A stretch of DNA of 64,000 nucleotides. It comes from Trichostrongylus colubriformis. Taxonomy: Eukaryota; Nematoda; Chromadorea; Rhabditida; Trichostrongylidae. A program made the translations under genes and the position numbers. Below the pieces are notes generated by a model. The model searched no databases. It was not told the DNA's origin and was given only the letters and a program-made list of their open reading frames with translations. Below, piece by piece: positions 21,501 to 33,419 of this stretch. The stretch covers positions 6,933,725-6,997,724 of the forward strand of contig OZ022260.1 of the NCBI GenBank assembly GCA_963978905.1, read 5' to 3'. Positions within the stretch are counted from its first letter, which is position 1, and each line of letters starts with the position of its first letter.

Positions 21501-24500
21501 TAAAGTATGAAGTCTAGGACAATCGTGATCACCCAACGATGATGTTGTGGAAATTAGCTGGAACTATTACACATTAAATGCCATAGGGATGATGGTGGGG
21601 CTCTGCTTCATTCAGGCGTGCGTTTCACAGCTTGGTTGTATCAGACTGCTCCGAGTTTGTGCGATGAGAGGTGCATGAATTGTTTGACGTGGTCGTTCTT
21701 TGGATCAAAAGTGCTGCTACAGCTGGAAATATGCAAAAATTGACAACAAAAATAGAAAATGGACGAGTGCAGTTTTGACATTTCTCGCGCTTCACCCTTG
21801 ATTACAAATATCTACGATGAACTATCAGGATGTGAAGCTTTGGAAACGATTTAGCATAGCTGCGTGCGGCGAGGAAGCTAGGGACGTCGTATATACGTGG
21901 AACCTGAGGCAATCACCGTCTGTAGTGGAGCGCAAGGCACAGTAATCTGTCCAGGACTCAAATGCATGCGACGCCCGTGGACTCATTACCCTGCACGCGC
22001 AATGAACGAGTCCTAAGAGTACAGCTATCATGTTATTTTACGTTTTTTTTGTCGCAGTCTTCATATTGGAAGCAAACGAGAGCCCGTTCCCCTCCAAAAG
22101 GAGAGAGGTTGATCATTAACAGCAGTTCCTCTTTTCATTATCTGAGTTTAAACTCTAAGCGTTATATTGCGCAGTACTTTGTTACCCGGATGCTGTTTTA
22201 TAAGTGGATTCAGACTGGTACGGAGGTGAGCGGTGGTGTAGTGAGTGTTGGTGCGCCTCCCACTCTCATGATGCGGGGGTCTATTCCTTTTTCAATGCCC
22301 GCCAGACCAACCAAGCCTTCCATCTCACCGGAGTAGGTAAATTTGTGCAATTTTAGGAGGATAAGAGCACAGACTTACATTGGCTGGCTTCCACAAGTGA
22401 TTGTATAGGTCTAGTCGCATTCACCTACCGTCACGATTCTGAATAGGACTAGAATGCTCAGTGTATCCCAACAAAGGTTTCGGGTTTTGTCGCTTTCCTC
22501 GTTCCCCGGAAGCACGCGTAACCGGCTCCTGCCAACAAAGGATGAGAGCTAGCGACGTCTAAAATGAGCTTTATTACAACAACGCCGTGAATCCATCTCG
22601 TTCATTGTTGTCACATTTTTCTGCAGCCGTGATGCAGGTAGGAAGCATATTCCGTTTTCTGCTACGGTTCCGCCATGTCAGTTGACCTAACCGTATGTCG
22701 TGTTCTCTCTAGCGCTTGTGAAGTCAAGTTGGAGACATCGAAGGAGGGCTCTAGGAGCAAAGAGGCGCTGTCACGTGATCTGTGAAGCAGAGTGGAAAGC
22801 AGTTCAACATTGGGCGCGGAGATTTGAGCTGTACGCTGTCATCCGACGGCTCGAAATGTTGCTCACCGAGATCTCAAAGCAGTTTCTCTTACTCCAGTAT
22901 TCGCGGTCCTCTCTGTGTTTGTGTTCATGTACTCCATCTAGCACAACGATTTTAAGAATAATCAGAACCATGGAATTCCAGTGAACAGTTTCTCCAACTA
23001 AACTGCCACCAAAGGATCGAAGGCCATTTTACTGCAGTCCTTGGTCACTAGATGTTATTTTCTGAAATGACATGAGACATACTAGTGCAAGAGGCATGCT
23101 ACGGATGTGCCCAGGAATCTTAAAAAGACACTCACTTGTCGTCTTGTTGTCGAGACCTCTTTGTGAATATAACGTTTTCCACAGGCATGATCTCTGCTCC
23201 AGTTTTAAAAACCTTGTATACATTTTTTACATATTTTACTGGAAGTGAAATTATGTATTGCCTTCACTTCGCTGAACACAGGTCGGCAGAAACAGGATGT
23301 ACCAACATTTGAAGAACACAGTGCACATGAAACATTCTGAACTGTGCGATAAACTGCCAACTAGCAACTTTGCTTCCAGACCAATTCTGAACTCGCCGCT
23401 CTACATAGTGTCCCCGAATAAAGTGAACGGATGCGCGAGTGACAGTGATTGTGAGAGAGCTCTTCCCTTTGCAAAATGCAATGCAACAACAGGCCTCTGT
23501 TCACCAACTAATACCACAGATTTCAATAGTAAGTCCATTCAAATTCCTATAAGCTTTTCAAGTTGGAGAGCGAAAGAGCTGTATCAGATCTGCAAAGTTC
23601 CACAACTGACGCAGTATCAACAACAGTTGTTCAAACCACTAGTACCACAATGGAATCAACAACGGGAGCTTCATCCACGGTGGCAGACGGTAAGTCAAAG
23701 TATGCTGCGTACTATGATAACTCTTTTGAGCTAAACGCTTAGACCACTACACAGATGTCAAATGACTCATTAGATCAAAATTTCATCGCGCTGTCGAAAC
23801 CCTTTTTGTGGAAGCATTATTATATCGATATAATACATTTACCGCACCGCAGGTTCAAATCTTTGTCAGCTTTTCAAATTGAAGAGCGAAAGAGCTGTAT
23901 CACATTTGCAAAGGTGCAAAATTGGCGATTCACCACAGTGGTGTTTGTGTTTTCAGCATCTCAAAAATAGTTGCTTAAACCATAAGTAACACAATGGTAG
24001 AATAAACAACGGAAACGTCATTCACGGTGCTAACTCTTTTGAGCTAACTACTATGTACATTTAGACTCCAGAACTAAACGTCAAATGACTCATTAGATCA
24101 AAATTTTATCGCGCCATCGGAACCTGGACGCGGTAGTTACAGCATACCGTTATAATATCTTCCACAGAGCGCAGATTGGAAGTGATCGAGCCCTGCTGGT
24201 ACATACACTATTTTAGAACTAAAATGCCCTGCAGGTACATACACTATTTCAGAACTAAAATGACCTAGGAAGTTAATCTCCTCGCGTTAGCATAGATGCA
24301 AAAACCTTGGCCTTCATGAGAAAGATTGGAAAGTTTAGTGAATCAGCCCATTATTACAACAGCTACAATAGAGCTTCCAACTACGACCTCAACGACGACA
24401 ACGACAACGGCAACATCGATGCCATCAACAAGTGAGACAATGGCGCCAACAACATCCGCAACTAAGTCATCAACGACAACGACACCATCGATGCCAGCAA

Positions 24501-26469
24501 CAACCACAACAATGCCGGGCTCACATGGTAATATAACAGAAGAAATTCGTCTGAAGATAGTGAATATGCACAATTATCGCAGGTGAATTTGTTTTATAAT
24601 AAGGCAACCTTTAGGAGCTCATAGCTTGAGCTTCAGTGGCTGTGGCATTTGGTTGCACCATGAGACCTGCGAAGTGCTACTGCTGTGCAATTCACAGGGC
24701 TTTAATGCTTCGTGCGGTCGTGTTGTGATTGTACTCTGAAACCAGTCGTCTCCTGCTGGTAGACGAATGGATGCTGCTCCAGAAATATGAAGTGAATATC
24801 CCACGTTTTTGACCAAACTTTTTTATCAAATTTGTGATGCCTCAGTGCTAGCTGCCGACTGAATCACATTGAACCAAAGGTCTTATCCAAGTGCTGCCTT
24901 TCTTGCAACTTCATTAAGTTTCTAAGTGTCACTGCCTAGATATCCAGTAATACCATGACAAACGCCCTTCGAAGGTGGAAAATACAAAAAGAGCCAGTGG
25001 TTTTATCATCCAATCGTACCGTTTTGCTATGGAGTCGCCTTGGGTTAACCAGCCAATCGCATTCTGTGCTAACTTCGCCTCTCACAAGGAAATATTTCCA
25101 TATTTTGTGTCTTTGCTGTTCAGTTGATTAGAAATGAAACGGTACAGAGAGCTTGACCAAAAACACCAGAAGCGACTGCTAATGGTCAAATGTGAGAAAG
25201 AAGCCCAAGTAGAGACACGTGTTCAGATCATCCATGATACTTTTTCAGATCGAGGCTTGCTCAAGGCTTCGTAAAGAATGGTAGGACAGGTGAGATGCTC
25301 CCAGCAGGCTCGAATATTTTCAATATGGTGAGCTCTTTGTTTTCCAAAGAACGCTTTTTTGATGAAGAATGCAATGCTGCCTTGTTTCTTATCGATCTGC
25401 TCATAACCTTAACCTGGTCCTCTTTGGCTGCTGAAAGACGTTCGTTTGCATTGTGTACTCTGACATTTTCCAGTCATACAGCATGGAACTAGAGCAGGCT
25501 GCACAAGAGTACGCAAACACCTGCCCATCCACGGGCTCGACGTCACTCAATGATATGGGCGAAAACTTTGCTTCTATTTCATCTAATACCAAGACATTTC
25601 ATGACTGTGTCTACGAGGTAGGCTCTTTGTAGTTATTCTTCATTTCCACTAAGAGCTCGTGCAGATATACTGTTTGTTTTTAGGCGATAAAATCATTCTG
25701 GAGTCAAATTAAAACGCAGAGTATAACCTCTAAGGTGATGTTTACTGAGAAGCTCGCGAAGAGGCCTAATGCACCACTTAAGTTTACTCAGGTACATCTG
25801 AACCTATTTCTGCGGAAGCAGACTAGTCATTTCAACAACCTTATAGAAATATTAGACCAGGAAACATGTTCCAGTATCACACATTTCAGATGGCATGGGC
25901 TGAAACTTACCTGGTGGGTTGTGGTGTTCAGCGTTGTGGCCCGAATACAGTCGTCGTGTGCCGCTACTCACCACGGTACTGTCTTTCTCGAAATTTTTGC
26001 GCATTTTCCTACCTAACCTGACTTTGTTTAATTCCTACGCTATGGTTATCGTTGAAGCCTTCATAATTATTTATAATTACAATATCATAGTATTATATAA
26101 GTTAAAGAAAATTCGGGAAGGCTCTATTATTGCTGATATGGGATGGCACAGTAAAAAAAACACTTCCGCGTCCTTGCTCACGGCAGAAGTTTCTCGCAAT
26201 AATATAAAAATTAGTGCTAGGCTAAATGACCAGTCCGTAGGTACCGTAGGCTAGGTGCGCGTTCATTTATGAAAGTAGGTTATATGGCGTACAGTGCAGA
26301 AGCTAATGATAAAATGACCAGCTTATGCAAGACGAACTTGTATCCAAATGCTTTCAGAGGCAACATCGTCAATCAAAGTATCTACAAAAGGGGCCGCATG
26401 TGCACCGCATGTCCACATGACGGTTGTACCACAGACCGCATGCATCAAGGACTTTGCGTGCACCAGTGA
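18540..26469 (+). CDS. Two-domain SCP/TAPS (CAP) secreted protein, first domain frameshifted
   Basis: Exons: 18540-18679, 18831-18934, 20442-20600, 20927-21027, 23380-23528, 23588-23689, 24339-24582, 25249-25327, 25474-25617, 25684-25791, 25890-25975 and 26358-26469. Apart from exon 3 all junctions agree in phase. Exons 1-4 give a divergent CAP domain (LNDIRQYIANGS, ENFAN, STKFGCDLKIC). Exon 5 is a Cys hinge (SDSDC...TGLC). Exons 6-7 are a Ser/Thr linker, probably O-glycosylated. Exons 7-12 are the second CAP domain: MHNYRR, GENF, KFTQMAW (usual His replaced by Lys), VVVCRYSP and a Cys-rich end. Family members are secreted by hookworms and other strongylids. Exon 3 is out of frame by one position around a TA run (about 20473-20483), so domain 1 is either broken or misread. 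The signal-peptide exon was not found. Confidence 0.8.
19074..19235. repeat. SINE tail in inverted pair
   Basis: GGTGAGTGCGATATGGTC and GGCCAAATCGCATTCACC face each other around 19130, with ACTTGCGGGGC/GCCCCGCAAGT further in. The right half continues as the tail of the SINE seen at 22.2 and 36.9 kb (TCGCATTCACC, ATTCTGA, GACTGGAATG). It lies in an intron of the SCP/TAPS gene. Confidence 0.65.
19874..20351. mobile_element. 478-bp near-perfect palindrome with TAA target duplication
   Basis: Arms start GGCCGCGGTCATACTTTGCG and end CGCAAAGTATGACCGCGGCC, flanked by TAA (19871-19873, 20352-20354). Arms contain nested GACGCCGGTGCCGGCGTC palindromes and then CTTGACCCAATCACACTA, ending in a small loop around 20105. 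The tips match the group 1 MITEs but the body is different. It sits in the intron just before the frameshifted third exon of the SCP/TAPS gene. Confidence 0.9.
22222..22470 (+). mobile_element. tRNA-derived SINE, copy 1
   Basis: It shares head and tail with 36911-37094. The A box is TGGTGTAGTG near 22234 and the B box GGGTCTATTCC ends at 22287, the spacing expected of a tRNA-type pol III promoter. Then follow CCAACCAAGCCTTCCATCTC and the tail TCGCATTCACCTACC. Confidence 0.65.
23560..24120. repeat. Tandem duplication around a linker exon
   Basis: The stretch around exon 6 of the SCP/TAPS gene (23588-23689) is repeated 290-330 bases downstream: GCTTTTCAA.TTG.AGAGCGAAAGAGCTGTATCA at 23559 and 23874, and GTCAAATGACTCATTAGATC at 23756 and 24079. 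The second copy of the exon carries stops and lost its donor, so it is a dead exon. This shows how the Ser/Thr linker could lengthen. Confidence 0.75.
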
Positions 26470-27420
26470 TTTACTAAATTCAATTACCTAGTCTTTGTTC
26501 AGCAAGCTACTTCGTTGACGATTGTCGTGCAAGTCTGTCCTGTACTTTTATGAATGGCAATTTTTTGATTACTCTGCAACGACTTTGACGACTTACAGCG
26601 ATATATTCGATCGCACCCAATGTCGCTCTATTATTCTTTTTAGACAGCCTTACGAATGAATTTTGATGTTTTCTTCTATGCTCACAAAATTCTCATTCAT
26701 TAGAGTGAAAAGCGACAGTCTGCCCTGCAATATGTACCACTAGTTGTTACCAAGATGGACTGTTACGCAAAGACAACTGCTTTGATCTCAAATTTTACTA
26801 AGCAACAGTTTTATAGAGAATTTGGACAATGGTATCTGAAAGCATGTGGGCTGGGATATCGCAAAAATGCGCGAATAGCATGATAAGTGTATTGTAATTG
26901 ATGTGTTCTGGATACAGCCAATACTGAACACCGATTTCGTAGTCTGCAACGCATAACTCCACACTGTAGCAATGGCAGTACTGAGCGCTTGCCCTACCGA
27001 TATCTCCACAAACATCTATCACTAGTCAGAACGTCATGCACGTTTGCGGTCGAAACATACATTTTCCAGTTATATCGCCATATGAACTGCGTACTCTTGA
27101 TGTGCTTGATCCCACGGCACCGGGTGGATGTTTCTAGGAAAAGCCACGCATTCTACTCCCACTCATTATGAACAAACTGGAACTTGAATGCGATTCTGCC
27201 TAAACTGCTACCCAAAGGCCAAGTACCGGTTGAACACCGGTAAGTAACAGTTCACTACACCTAAAGAATAGAAGGCTCGATTGCTATAGGCAGGTCTGAA
27301 ATGCGCTTCGATCGAGTTGAAAGTTGAAGCGGGTCTCTCACTACACCACTTCTGCTTCAAACCTTAAACAGTCTCGAGGCAGTCTCATTCAAACAAGAAA
27401 TGCTATAGCGAGTAGGAGAG
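26470..27420. other. Gene-free stretch after the SCP/TAPS gene
   Basis: No poly(A) signal of the AATAAA type is obvious just after the stop at 26469. Minus-strand ORFs at 26788-27022 have no recognised domain. No repeat group from elsewhere in the window is clear here. Confidence 0.35.
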
Positions 27421-27423
27421 ATA

Positions 27424-28078
27424 TTAGGTGTATGCAGAATAAATGGCCAAAACAGACCACTTTTTTCAAAACGCCATAACTTCGCTCAGACACATCTTTA
27501 TTTGACGAAATGGAAACCATTCGAATCTACACAACCTTGCCAACAATCTGGTCAAGAAATATGCCATAAGATAAAATTCTGGATTGCGAAAATCAATAAA
27601 GTCAACAGTGGCATTTTATCGTTTCGGCGAACTCCTTCTGACGCAGGTTTGCATCAAGAACCCGGAAAAAGTGGTAATCCGTTGGGGATAGGTCTGGGGA
27701 ATAAGGGGGGGGGGGTGAGGGAGAGTCTCGATGCCTAATTGCATCAGTTTTTGCTGGGTCACTTGCGAAGTGTGGTGTTTTGCGTTGTTTTGCGCACCCG
27801 GCAAAAACTGATGCAGTCAGGCATCGAGACTCTCCCTCACATCCCTTATTCCTCAGACCTATCCCCAACGGATTACCACTTTTTCCGGTTTCTCGATGCA
27901 AACCTGCGTTAGAAAAAATTCGCCGATACTACGCAGGGTAAAAATGCCATTCTTGACTTTATTAATTTTCGAATCCAGAATTTTATCATGATGGCATATT
28001 TGCTCTACCAGATCGTTGGCAAAATTCTGTAGATTCAAATGATTTTTATTTCAGCAAATAAAGTTGTGTCTGAGCGAA
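27424..28078. mobile_element. Head-to-head pair of mariner transposase ends
   Basis: This is a long inverted repeat with its centre near 27765. The right arm reads on + and the left arm on - into the same mariner transposase C-terminal part: the minus reading of the left arm shows YSPDLSPTDYHFFR, the D34D signature region, after a shifted frame containing QQKLMQLGIETLPHP. Outer ends match (TTCGCTCAGACACA at 27481 against TGTGTCTGAGCGAA ending 28078). TTAGGTGTATGCAG at 27424 looks like a left terminal repeat. Both copies have frameshifts, so no functional transposase is encoded. Confidence 0.8.
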
Positions 28079-29118
28079 CCCGAGGCCCTGGTTGACTTGA
28101 ATGGGGCTAGACCTCGCAGAGTGGATCAATGTGCCGTTGACCCAAGTAATACGCGTTCTGACATATACACTTTGATAAAATGACTGGTCCGGCTGACCCT
28201 CGACTCTTTCTTCACGGAATTGCTCAAATACCCGCACAGAAGTCCTGTGAACAGCCTGGAATCCTTCAGAACTTGGCATACGACAGCGAGCGAGTTCTCT
28301 TCGAATAAAGGCTACTTATGTGCAGCTGCGCACCATCAGCTAAGAGACCGTACCCTGCTCGGCTGGATGATTTGCCCTGTCTCAACCTGGTCCTTGGTAG
28401 CCCAAGCGTTGCTCGTGGAATATTGAGCTGCGAGGACTCCTTGCGAAGTTGACACAATGGCCGAGAAGAGTAAGAGTAAGAGGAGACGAGCTGATTAGCT
28501 ATTCGTATTTGGCAAAAGTATGTGAAATGCTATCGTATGAGTGAAGAAACCAAGAGATTCTTCGAAAGATTTTTGCAGCAATAAATGTATAGTGGTCCGG
28601 AGCTTATGAAACAACGCAATAGGTAAAAAATAAACTCAAATATAAGGTCAGTCGTTGATGAGATTTTCGTATGTGAAATCTGAAAAGGGTTTTGATTCCT
28701 TGAATCCCTTAAGTGTGTGGCCTCGAGAAAGTGGTGCAGAGCGAATTTCACCGATTTTTGAAGTTCCCAACAGCTAAAGAAATGAGTGCATCACCCTTCT
28801 CCACTTCCAACGCGGTCGCTATCATCGAGAATGGGTCTTTTGGGAAAAAATAGCAAAAGCTTGCACATCCATTTCAGGTTTGTTTTTAACAACTTAGCTG
28901 AAAGGAGAGAGGTTGGGCTTTCTAGGCATGCGAAATTCACAAAAATCCTTTGGGTTTGAAGACGATGTGAACCTTTTCGTCCTGAAGATGGGAAGCGAAT
29001 AAGGGTGTATATACCATATACGGAACATACACCCAAAACCTTGACTAATTTTGACTTGTAGTTCTTGGTGTCATTGCATCAAAGTAAACGAGTTCGATCC
29101 ATATTTTGTAATTTTCAG
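28079..29118. other. Gene-free stretch
   Basis: I see no supported gene. ORFs under 85 codons lack domains. The stretch precedes the duplicated CAP exons and may hold decayed upstream exons that I cannot recognise. Confidence 0.35.
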
Positions 29119-30538
29119 AAAAGGATGACGATATTACCCGGAAGCTTAATGAAGTCAGACAATCTTTAGCGAGTGGAAGTGCATCTAAGCTTGGCGTTGG
29201 TCATCTTCCAAGCTCTTGGCTATGTTCACTCTGGTACGCATCTTACTAAAACGGTTCAAACATCAATAATAGTCGGTCGTCCTTCCCAGCAGCAGCTTCG
29301 ATCTGCGGATTACATCAGTTTTGATCAACTCGGGTGATCTGCTAGGTTGTAAACACAGCTCAAAATTTAATTTTCTTCGAGATTGAAATTTTCTTAATTC
29401 ATTATCGCGAACCTCCGTATGTACCTATCCGTGTCAATGAGATGAAGGGCATACAACGTGCAAAAATACAGATTTTTGAGCAGCATTCACTTAAGCTGTT
29501 TCAGACTCAAAACAAGCTGTTGGGCTTTGTTGCTTGTGTGAACGCTCACACTTGTATAAATCTAACAATCCTCATTCAGCACATAGTGCATCGATTAACT
29601 TCTACCCGTAAATACATTCTCTATCGTTTGAAAGCTTGTAAAATAGCATGCCACATATTATCCCATCTTTTTTCAGAATACAACACGATGTTTTACCGTC
29701 TATTCTAACTGATAAAAAACCACGTGAGCTGGATGATGGCGATGTCGTTATGGATCCCCTGTTATATGAGTGGATAATAAATGCTGCGCTAACTGAGTGG
29801 AAACAAGAGCCATATGCGATCGATGATGACGTTGCGTACAGCAACACAAACATCCAGAATTTTGCAAACGTGAGCTCGTATTCGATTTTTGTGCTGGGAA
29901 AAGGCAATGACGACTGTGCCTTGCTTTTCAAGATAACGCTCTGTCAAAGGTCACTGTCGAGATTCCTTGGACATATCAAGACCTTCCTTTACTGTTTGAC
30001 TACCAAGCTCCGCCCAATAGTGAACACACGTTGTAGTTTTACAATATCCAAAGCGACTAAAAAAGAGAAATGAGGCCGATAGCACAGAATCTCAATACCC
30101 TTCCTTGACATTCGAAAGTAGAGATCAATTGTACATGAAAAACCATGAGTGGTAGCAGAGAGAAGTATGATGAAGAACATGAATTTTATTTATTTATTTA
30201 TTCATTTATTTATTCATTTATTTGATTATTTATCTATTTATTTATTTATGCGTGCTGTGACGCGCCATCAAATGTCACATAGAATTTCAAACTGATGCAC
30301 TCATTTCAAAACGAAACAAATTGCAAATTTATCATACCACCGCTAGCCGTATTTGGCACTAAGAGGACATTAAAGCTTTTGTGGTTATCACGTTTCTACA
30401 CAGTTAAGCTTTGAGCAGTTGCTCATAACATGGGTTTTCTTCCCAGATCTACTACCAAGCGAGCAAGTTTGAATACCATCTCCAAGTGTGCAAAGAGCCA
30501 CCATTAATGTATGCGCATGTATGCATTTTTAACAAAAC
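29119..30538 (+). pseudogene. Broken duplicate of the first CAP domain
   Basis: Four exon-like blocks match exons 1-4 of the SCP/TAPS gene: 29119-29233, 29505-29607, 29677-29869 and 30447-30538. The first keeps LNEVRQSLASGSAS but has lost bases near LPSSW, and the second is one base shorter than its counterpart, so the frame breaks with an in-frame stop at their junction. The third and fourth are open and in phase (AALTEWKQE, QNFAN, ASKFEYHLQVC). The hinge, linker and second domain are absent. This is a partial segmental duplication. The third block keeps a stretch the parental exon lost, so it is useful for judging that exon. Confidence 0.7.
30181..30249. repeat. TTTA-type microsatellite
   Basis: About 70 bases of TTTATTTATTTATTCA and single-base variants. 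Confidence 0.9.
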
Positions 30539-31240
30539 GTAAGTTTATCGTGTATGACAAGTGAAAAAAGAGGTTAGATACCATATCCCAGTTCCAACGC
30601 ATTTCTTGCATTATCTCATTGACTCATTTTTAGTTTTTTACGTTTTTTTTTGTGTTCCTGATCTAGTACTTCTTTTTTATGTCCTGAAAGGTACCAAGGT
30701 ATTAATGCAAACTGAGGAATGTGATTTTTGCCTGACCCTTGGGAGGAAAGAGCTTCAGAATGAACGGACCAATTTTTAGTGTAAAAAATTTTTGGTACCT
30801 TTTTTGGAGGACATCTCGGAGTTTCTTCTTACCCAGTGAGGGTATGCAAAACTTTTCTACACCCTATATGTTGCTTTTGAGCACTACCCCCATAGTACAT
30901 GAGAGCTAACATCTATTTTATGGCAACTTTTACTCCGTCCAAGGGCCCGTGCCAAACGGAAACCGAACTAACTCTTCACCACAAGACCCCCCACCCGAAA
31001 AATTGTCTCTTCAATTGTTGTCTCATTAATTGGAATTAAATACTTTCAAAAAAGAATTGCAACATTTTATTTTTTACAGGCAAATTGAAGAAAAGAACAC
31101 TGCACATAAGGGGAAATCAATAAGGGAGCTCTGGGTAAGTGGTGCTGTGATCGACTAAAAATTAGTGAGTAGATCGAATCACCTTCGAAGGATAACTAAT
31201 CGGGTGGGTGGATACAGTGGTTTCACTCTAAAAGTTGACT
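30539..31240. other. Gene-free stretch
   Basis: No gene or clear repeat is seen. The ORF at 30561-30779 contains a hydrophobic run but is T-rich and unsupported. Confidence 0.35.
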
Positions 31241-31242
31241 AT

Positions 31243-31374
31243 GACCGCCTTCAGACTTCGCGATTTTCCTTGCGATTTTGCGATGTCGCGGCATTTCACA
31301 ATCTCTAGGTCATGATATCGCGTGCGAAGGTGCGATGCCGCGAAATGGCAGAATCACAAAGTCTCACGGCGGCC
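31243..31374. mobile_element. Group 2 foldback MITE, copy 1
   Basis: It is bounded by GACCGCCTTCAGACTTCGCG and AAAGTCTCACGGCGGCC. Inside are repeated CGCGAT/GCGATTTT/GCGATGCCGCG words. Other copies are at 33.0, 41.7 and 63.4 kb. Confidence 0.8.
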
Positions 31375-31485
31375 CATAAGACGTCTTCAGGACTCCTCGT
31401 CGGCTTTATGAGCATTACAAACATTGCGTTGAATATTAAATATTATTTTTCCTTTAGGTAATTTCAATAGCCATATCAGTTTATA

Positions 31486-32634
31486 TTAGGTTGTTACAAA
31501 ACAAATGCAGGTTTTTCGTTTTTTCTTTGTACATATTTAGCGCAATTCTAGGCCAATGAAGCGTTAATTTAATGAAAAGTGCTATAAGGCGTTCGTGAGC
31601 TTATTTTATTTTCTTTTAAAAATATCTGTCCGAAATTTATTATATTTACATCATAATATTAGGTTGTAAGGAAAGTTTTAGCCGCTTCTTCGGGTTCACA
31701 AGATAAATTCGAATATCAGCGCGTCGACATAGATCAGTTGACATATTGTGCTGCTTAGATAGACAAATAGTTGCTCTTTCTAAATATATGTTTTATTTGG
31801 AATGCCACAAGGTTTTCGAAGTATTAGGGAATTTTTAAAGTACTGCGTAAATGGCATCATTAAGATGACTTCACTTCACGGGTTCTTGTTCAGCCGAATC
31901 CCAGCGAAGAGGACCACAAATGTGAATACTGCAAGAGGAGGGGATGAAGTATTGGACGGAACACTTTGTCTCTGGTTTTAGAGGTGTAGAAATGAGAACG
32001 AGCCGCTTGGATTATCAATTACTCAAATCGCTTCAACTATAACGGCACAAGGCGATGAGCGTTCATATTTGCAGGGGATATCCACAAGTGTTTGCCCTCA
32101 ACGAACAAACTTAAATGGCCACCTCAAGTAGTCCTGATTTGGAGAAATCCAAAAAATGGGTGCCGCGGGACCCTCACGGCAGTTATTCGCAAGCGCATTT
32201 TTCACAAATCCTCTTCCAGTAACTGAAGCAGTTGCAGGCTGAAGCCCTTACTTGTCCATTATATTCACCAGATCTAGCGCTAACTAAGCCCCACTTTCCC
32301 AGACATCTGGACAGCTCGTTGGTTAGCATGTGTTTAGAAAGGATGACGATTTGAAGTCGACTTTTATTCATTTTACGCCATATAAATCAGCAGCCTCCAA
32401 TCAAATTGGGATAGGTTGGTATGCGTAATGTCGCCAAGAGTGTATCAAATCGGATGACGCTCATTCTGTGAGAAAGACACACTCTGAGCCGAGATATGAT
32501 CCCCCGAAAATGAAATTTTGAAAACCGGCCAAAACTTTCCTTACAACTAATACCAAGGAAATGTGACCTCATTCAAACAAAAAAGAAATGGTTTTTATGC
32601 ACTTTTTTCCAGCAAGTCTTGTGCACCAACCTAA
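31486..32634. mobile_element. Mariner-type element interrupted by a second mariner
   Basis: The left end is TTAGGTTGTTACAAAACAAA and the right end, read on the other strand, is TTAGGTTGGTGCACAAG, matching the irritans-type mariner terminus I know. With the inner element removed only about 260 bases remain, so this outer element is non-autonomous. Confidence 0.65.
31659..32550 (+). mobile_element. Degenerate mariner nested in the outer element
   Basis: The left TTAGGTTGTAAGGAAAGTTTT matches the reverse complement of the right end (AAAACTTTCCTTACAACTAA). About 890 bases. The coding remains include LYSPDLALTKPHF in plus-strand reading, corresponding to the mariner YSPDLAP.DYH.F region, with several stops and shifts. 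It is inactive. Confidence 0.75.
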
Positions 32635-33004
32635 TACAAACTCTCAGTTGGACTGAATTTTACTTAATAAAACTCTTGCCCCTCTCGCGATATCTCCGGA
32701 TGTAGTCTTCATCCCAATATTTACACGGAATTTTAAAAATCCCCTTTTAGGTCTGGGTAATCGACAATTCCCTTTCCAGCATTTTCCTTGCTTCTGAAAT
32801 AAAGAATCCCAGTCGAATCTCAGCCAAGTTCTTGTTGCGATAACAATTCACATTTTCTCATCGCTACCACAAACATCTGGATTACCGTTGCAACACATGT
32901 GAGGGACACAAGCGTGATTGATATTCAAACGTTCAAAAAATTTCTTCGCTCGAATAATCTCGGACCAATGGTTCTACTCTCGGAGAACGGACTCGAACGG
33001 AAGA

Positions 33005-33164
33005 GCCCCGTCAGACTTCGCGATTTTCGTTTTTGCGATTCTGCGATTTCGCGGTCTGCGCGTGAAGTAGCGGCAATGCAAGATCTCAAAATCGCGGTAT
33101 AGCGTGGAAAAGTGCGATGCCGCAAAATAGCAGTATCGCGAAATCGCGAAGTCTGACGGCGGCC
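33005..33164. mobile_element. Group 2 foldback MITE, copy 2
   Basis: GCCCCGTCAGACTTCGCGATT at the left and CGCGAAGTCTGACGGCGGCC at the right, followed by TTA. ORFs on both strands are palindrome artefacts. Confidence 0.85.
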
Positions 33165-33419
33165 TTATTCTCCATCGATCAAACTCTGCAAATCTCCAAC
33201 TGGAAGCGGAGCCCGCTTCTTCGTTTGACATGTCTTAATCTACTGCTCAACTTTCCTGGTGAGTAGATCGGTCTCTGGAGCAATGGAATTGGAATGACAG
33301 CTTGTATAATCGTGAACTATCTTCTACGCAGGATTTGCACCCAGGCTATCACATGAGTTGAGGAACAGCTGTGGCACGCCAGGGTTCACCCGAAAGAAAG
33401 GATGTGCATGGTCGGGAGT

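Noticed and set aside
24343..24573. Minus-strand Val-rich ORF of 76 codons
   Set aside because: It is the reverse reading of the Thr-codon repeat in the SCP/TAPS linker exon, which is in phase with its neighbours.
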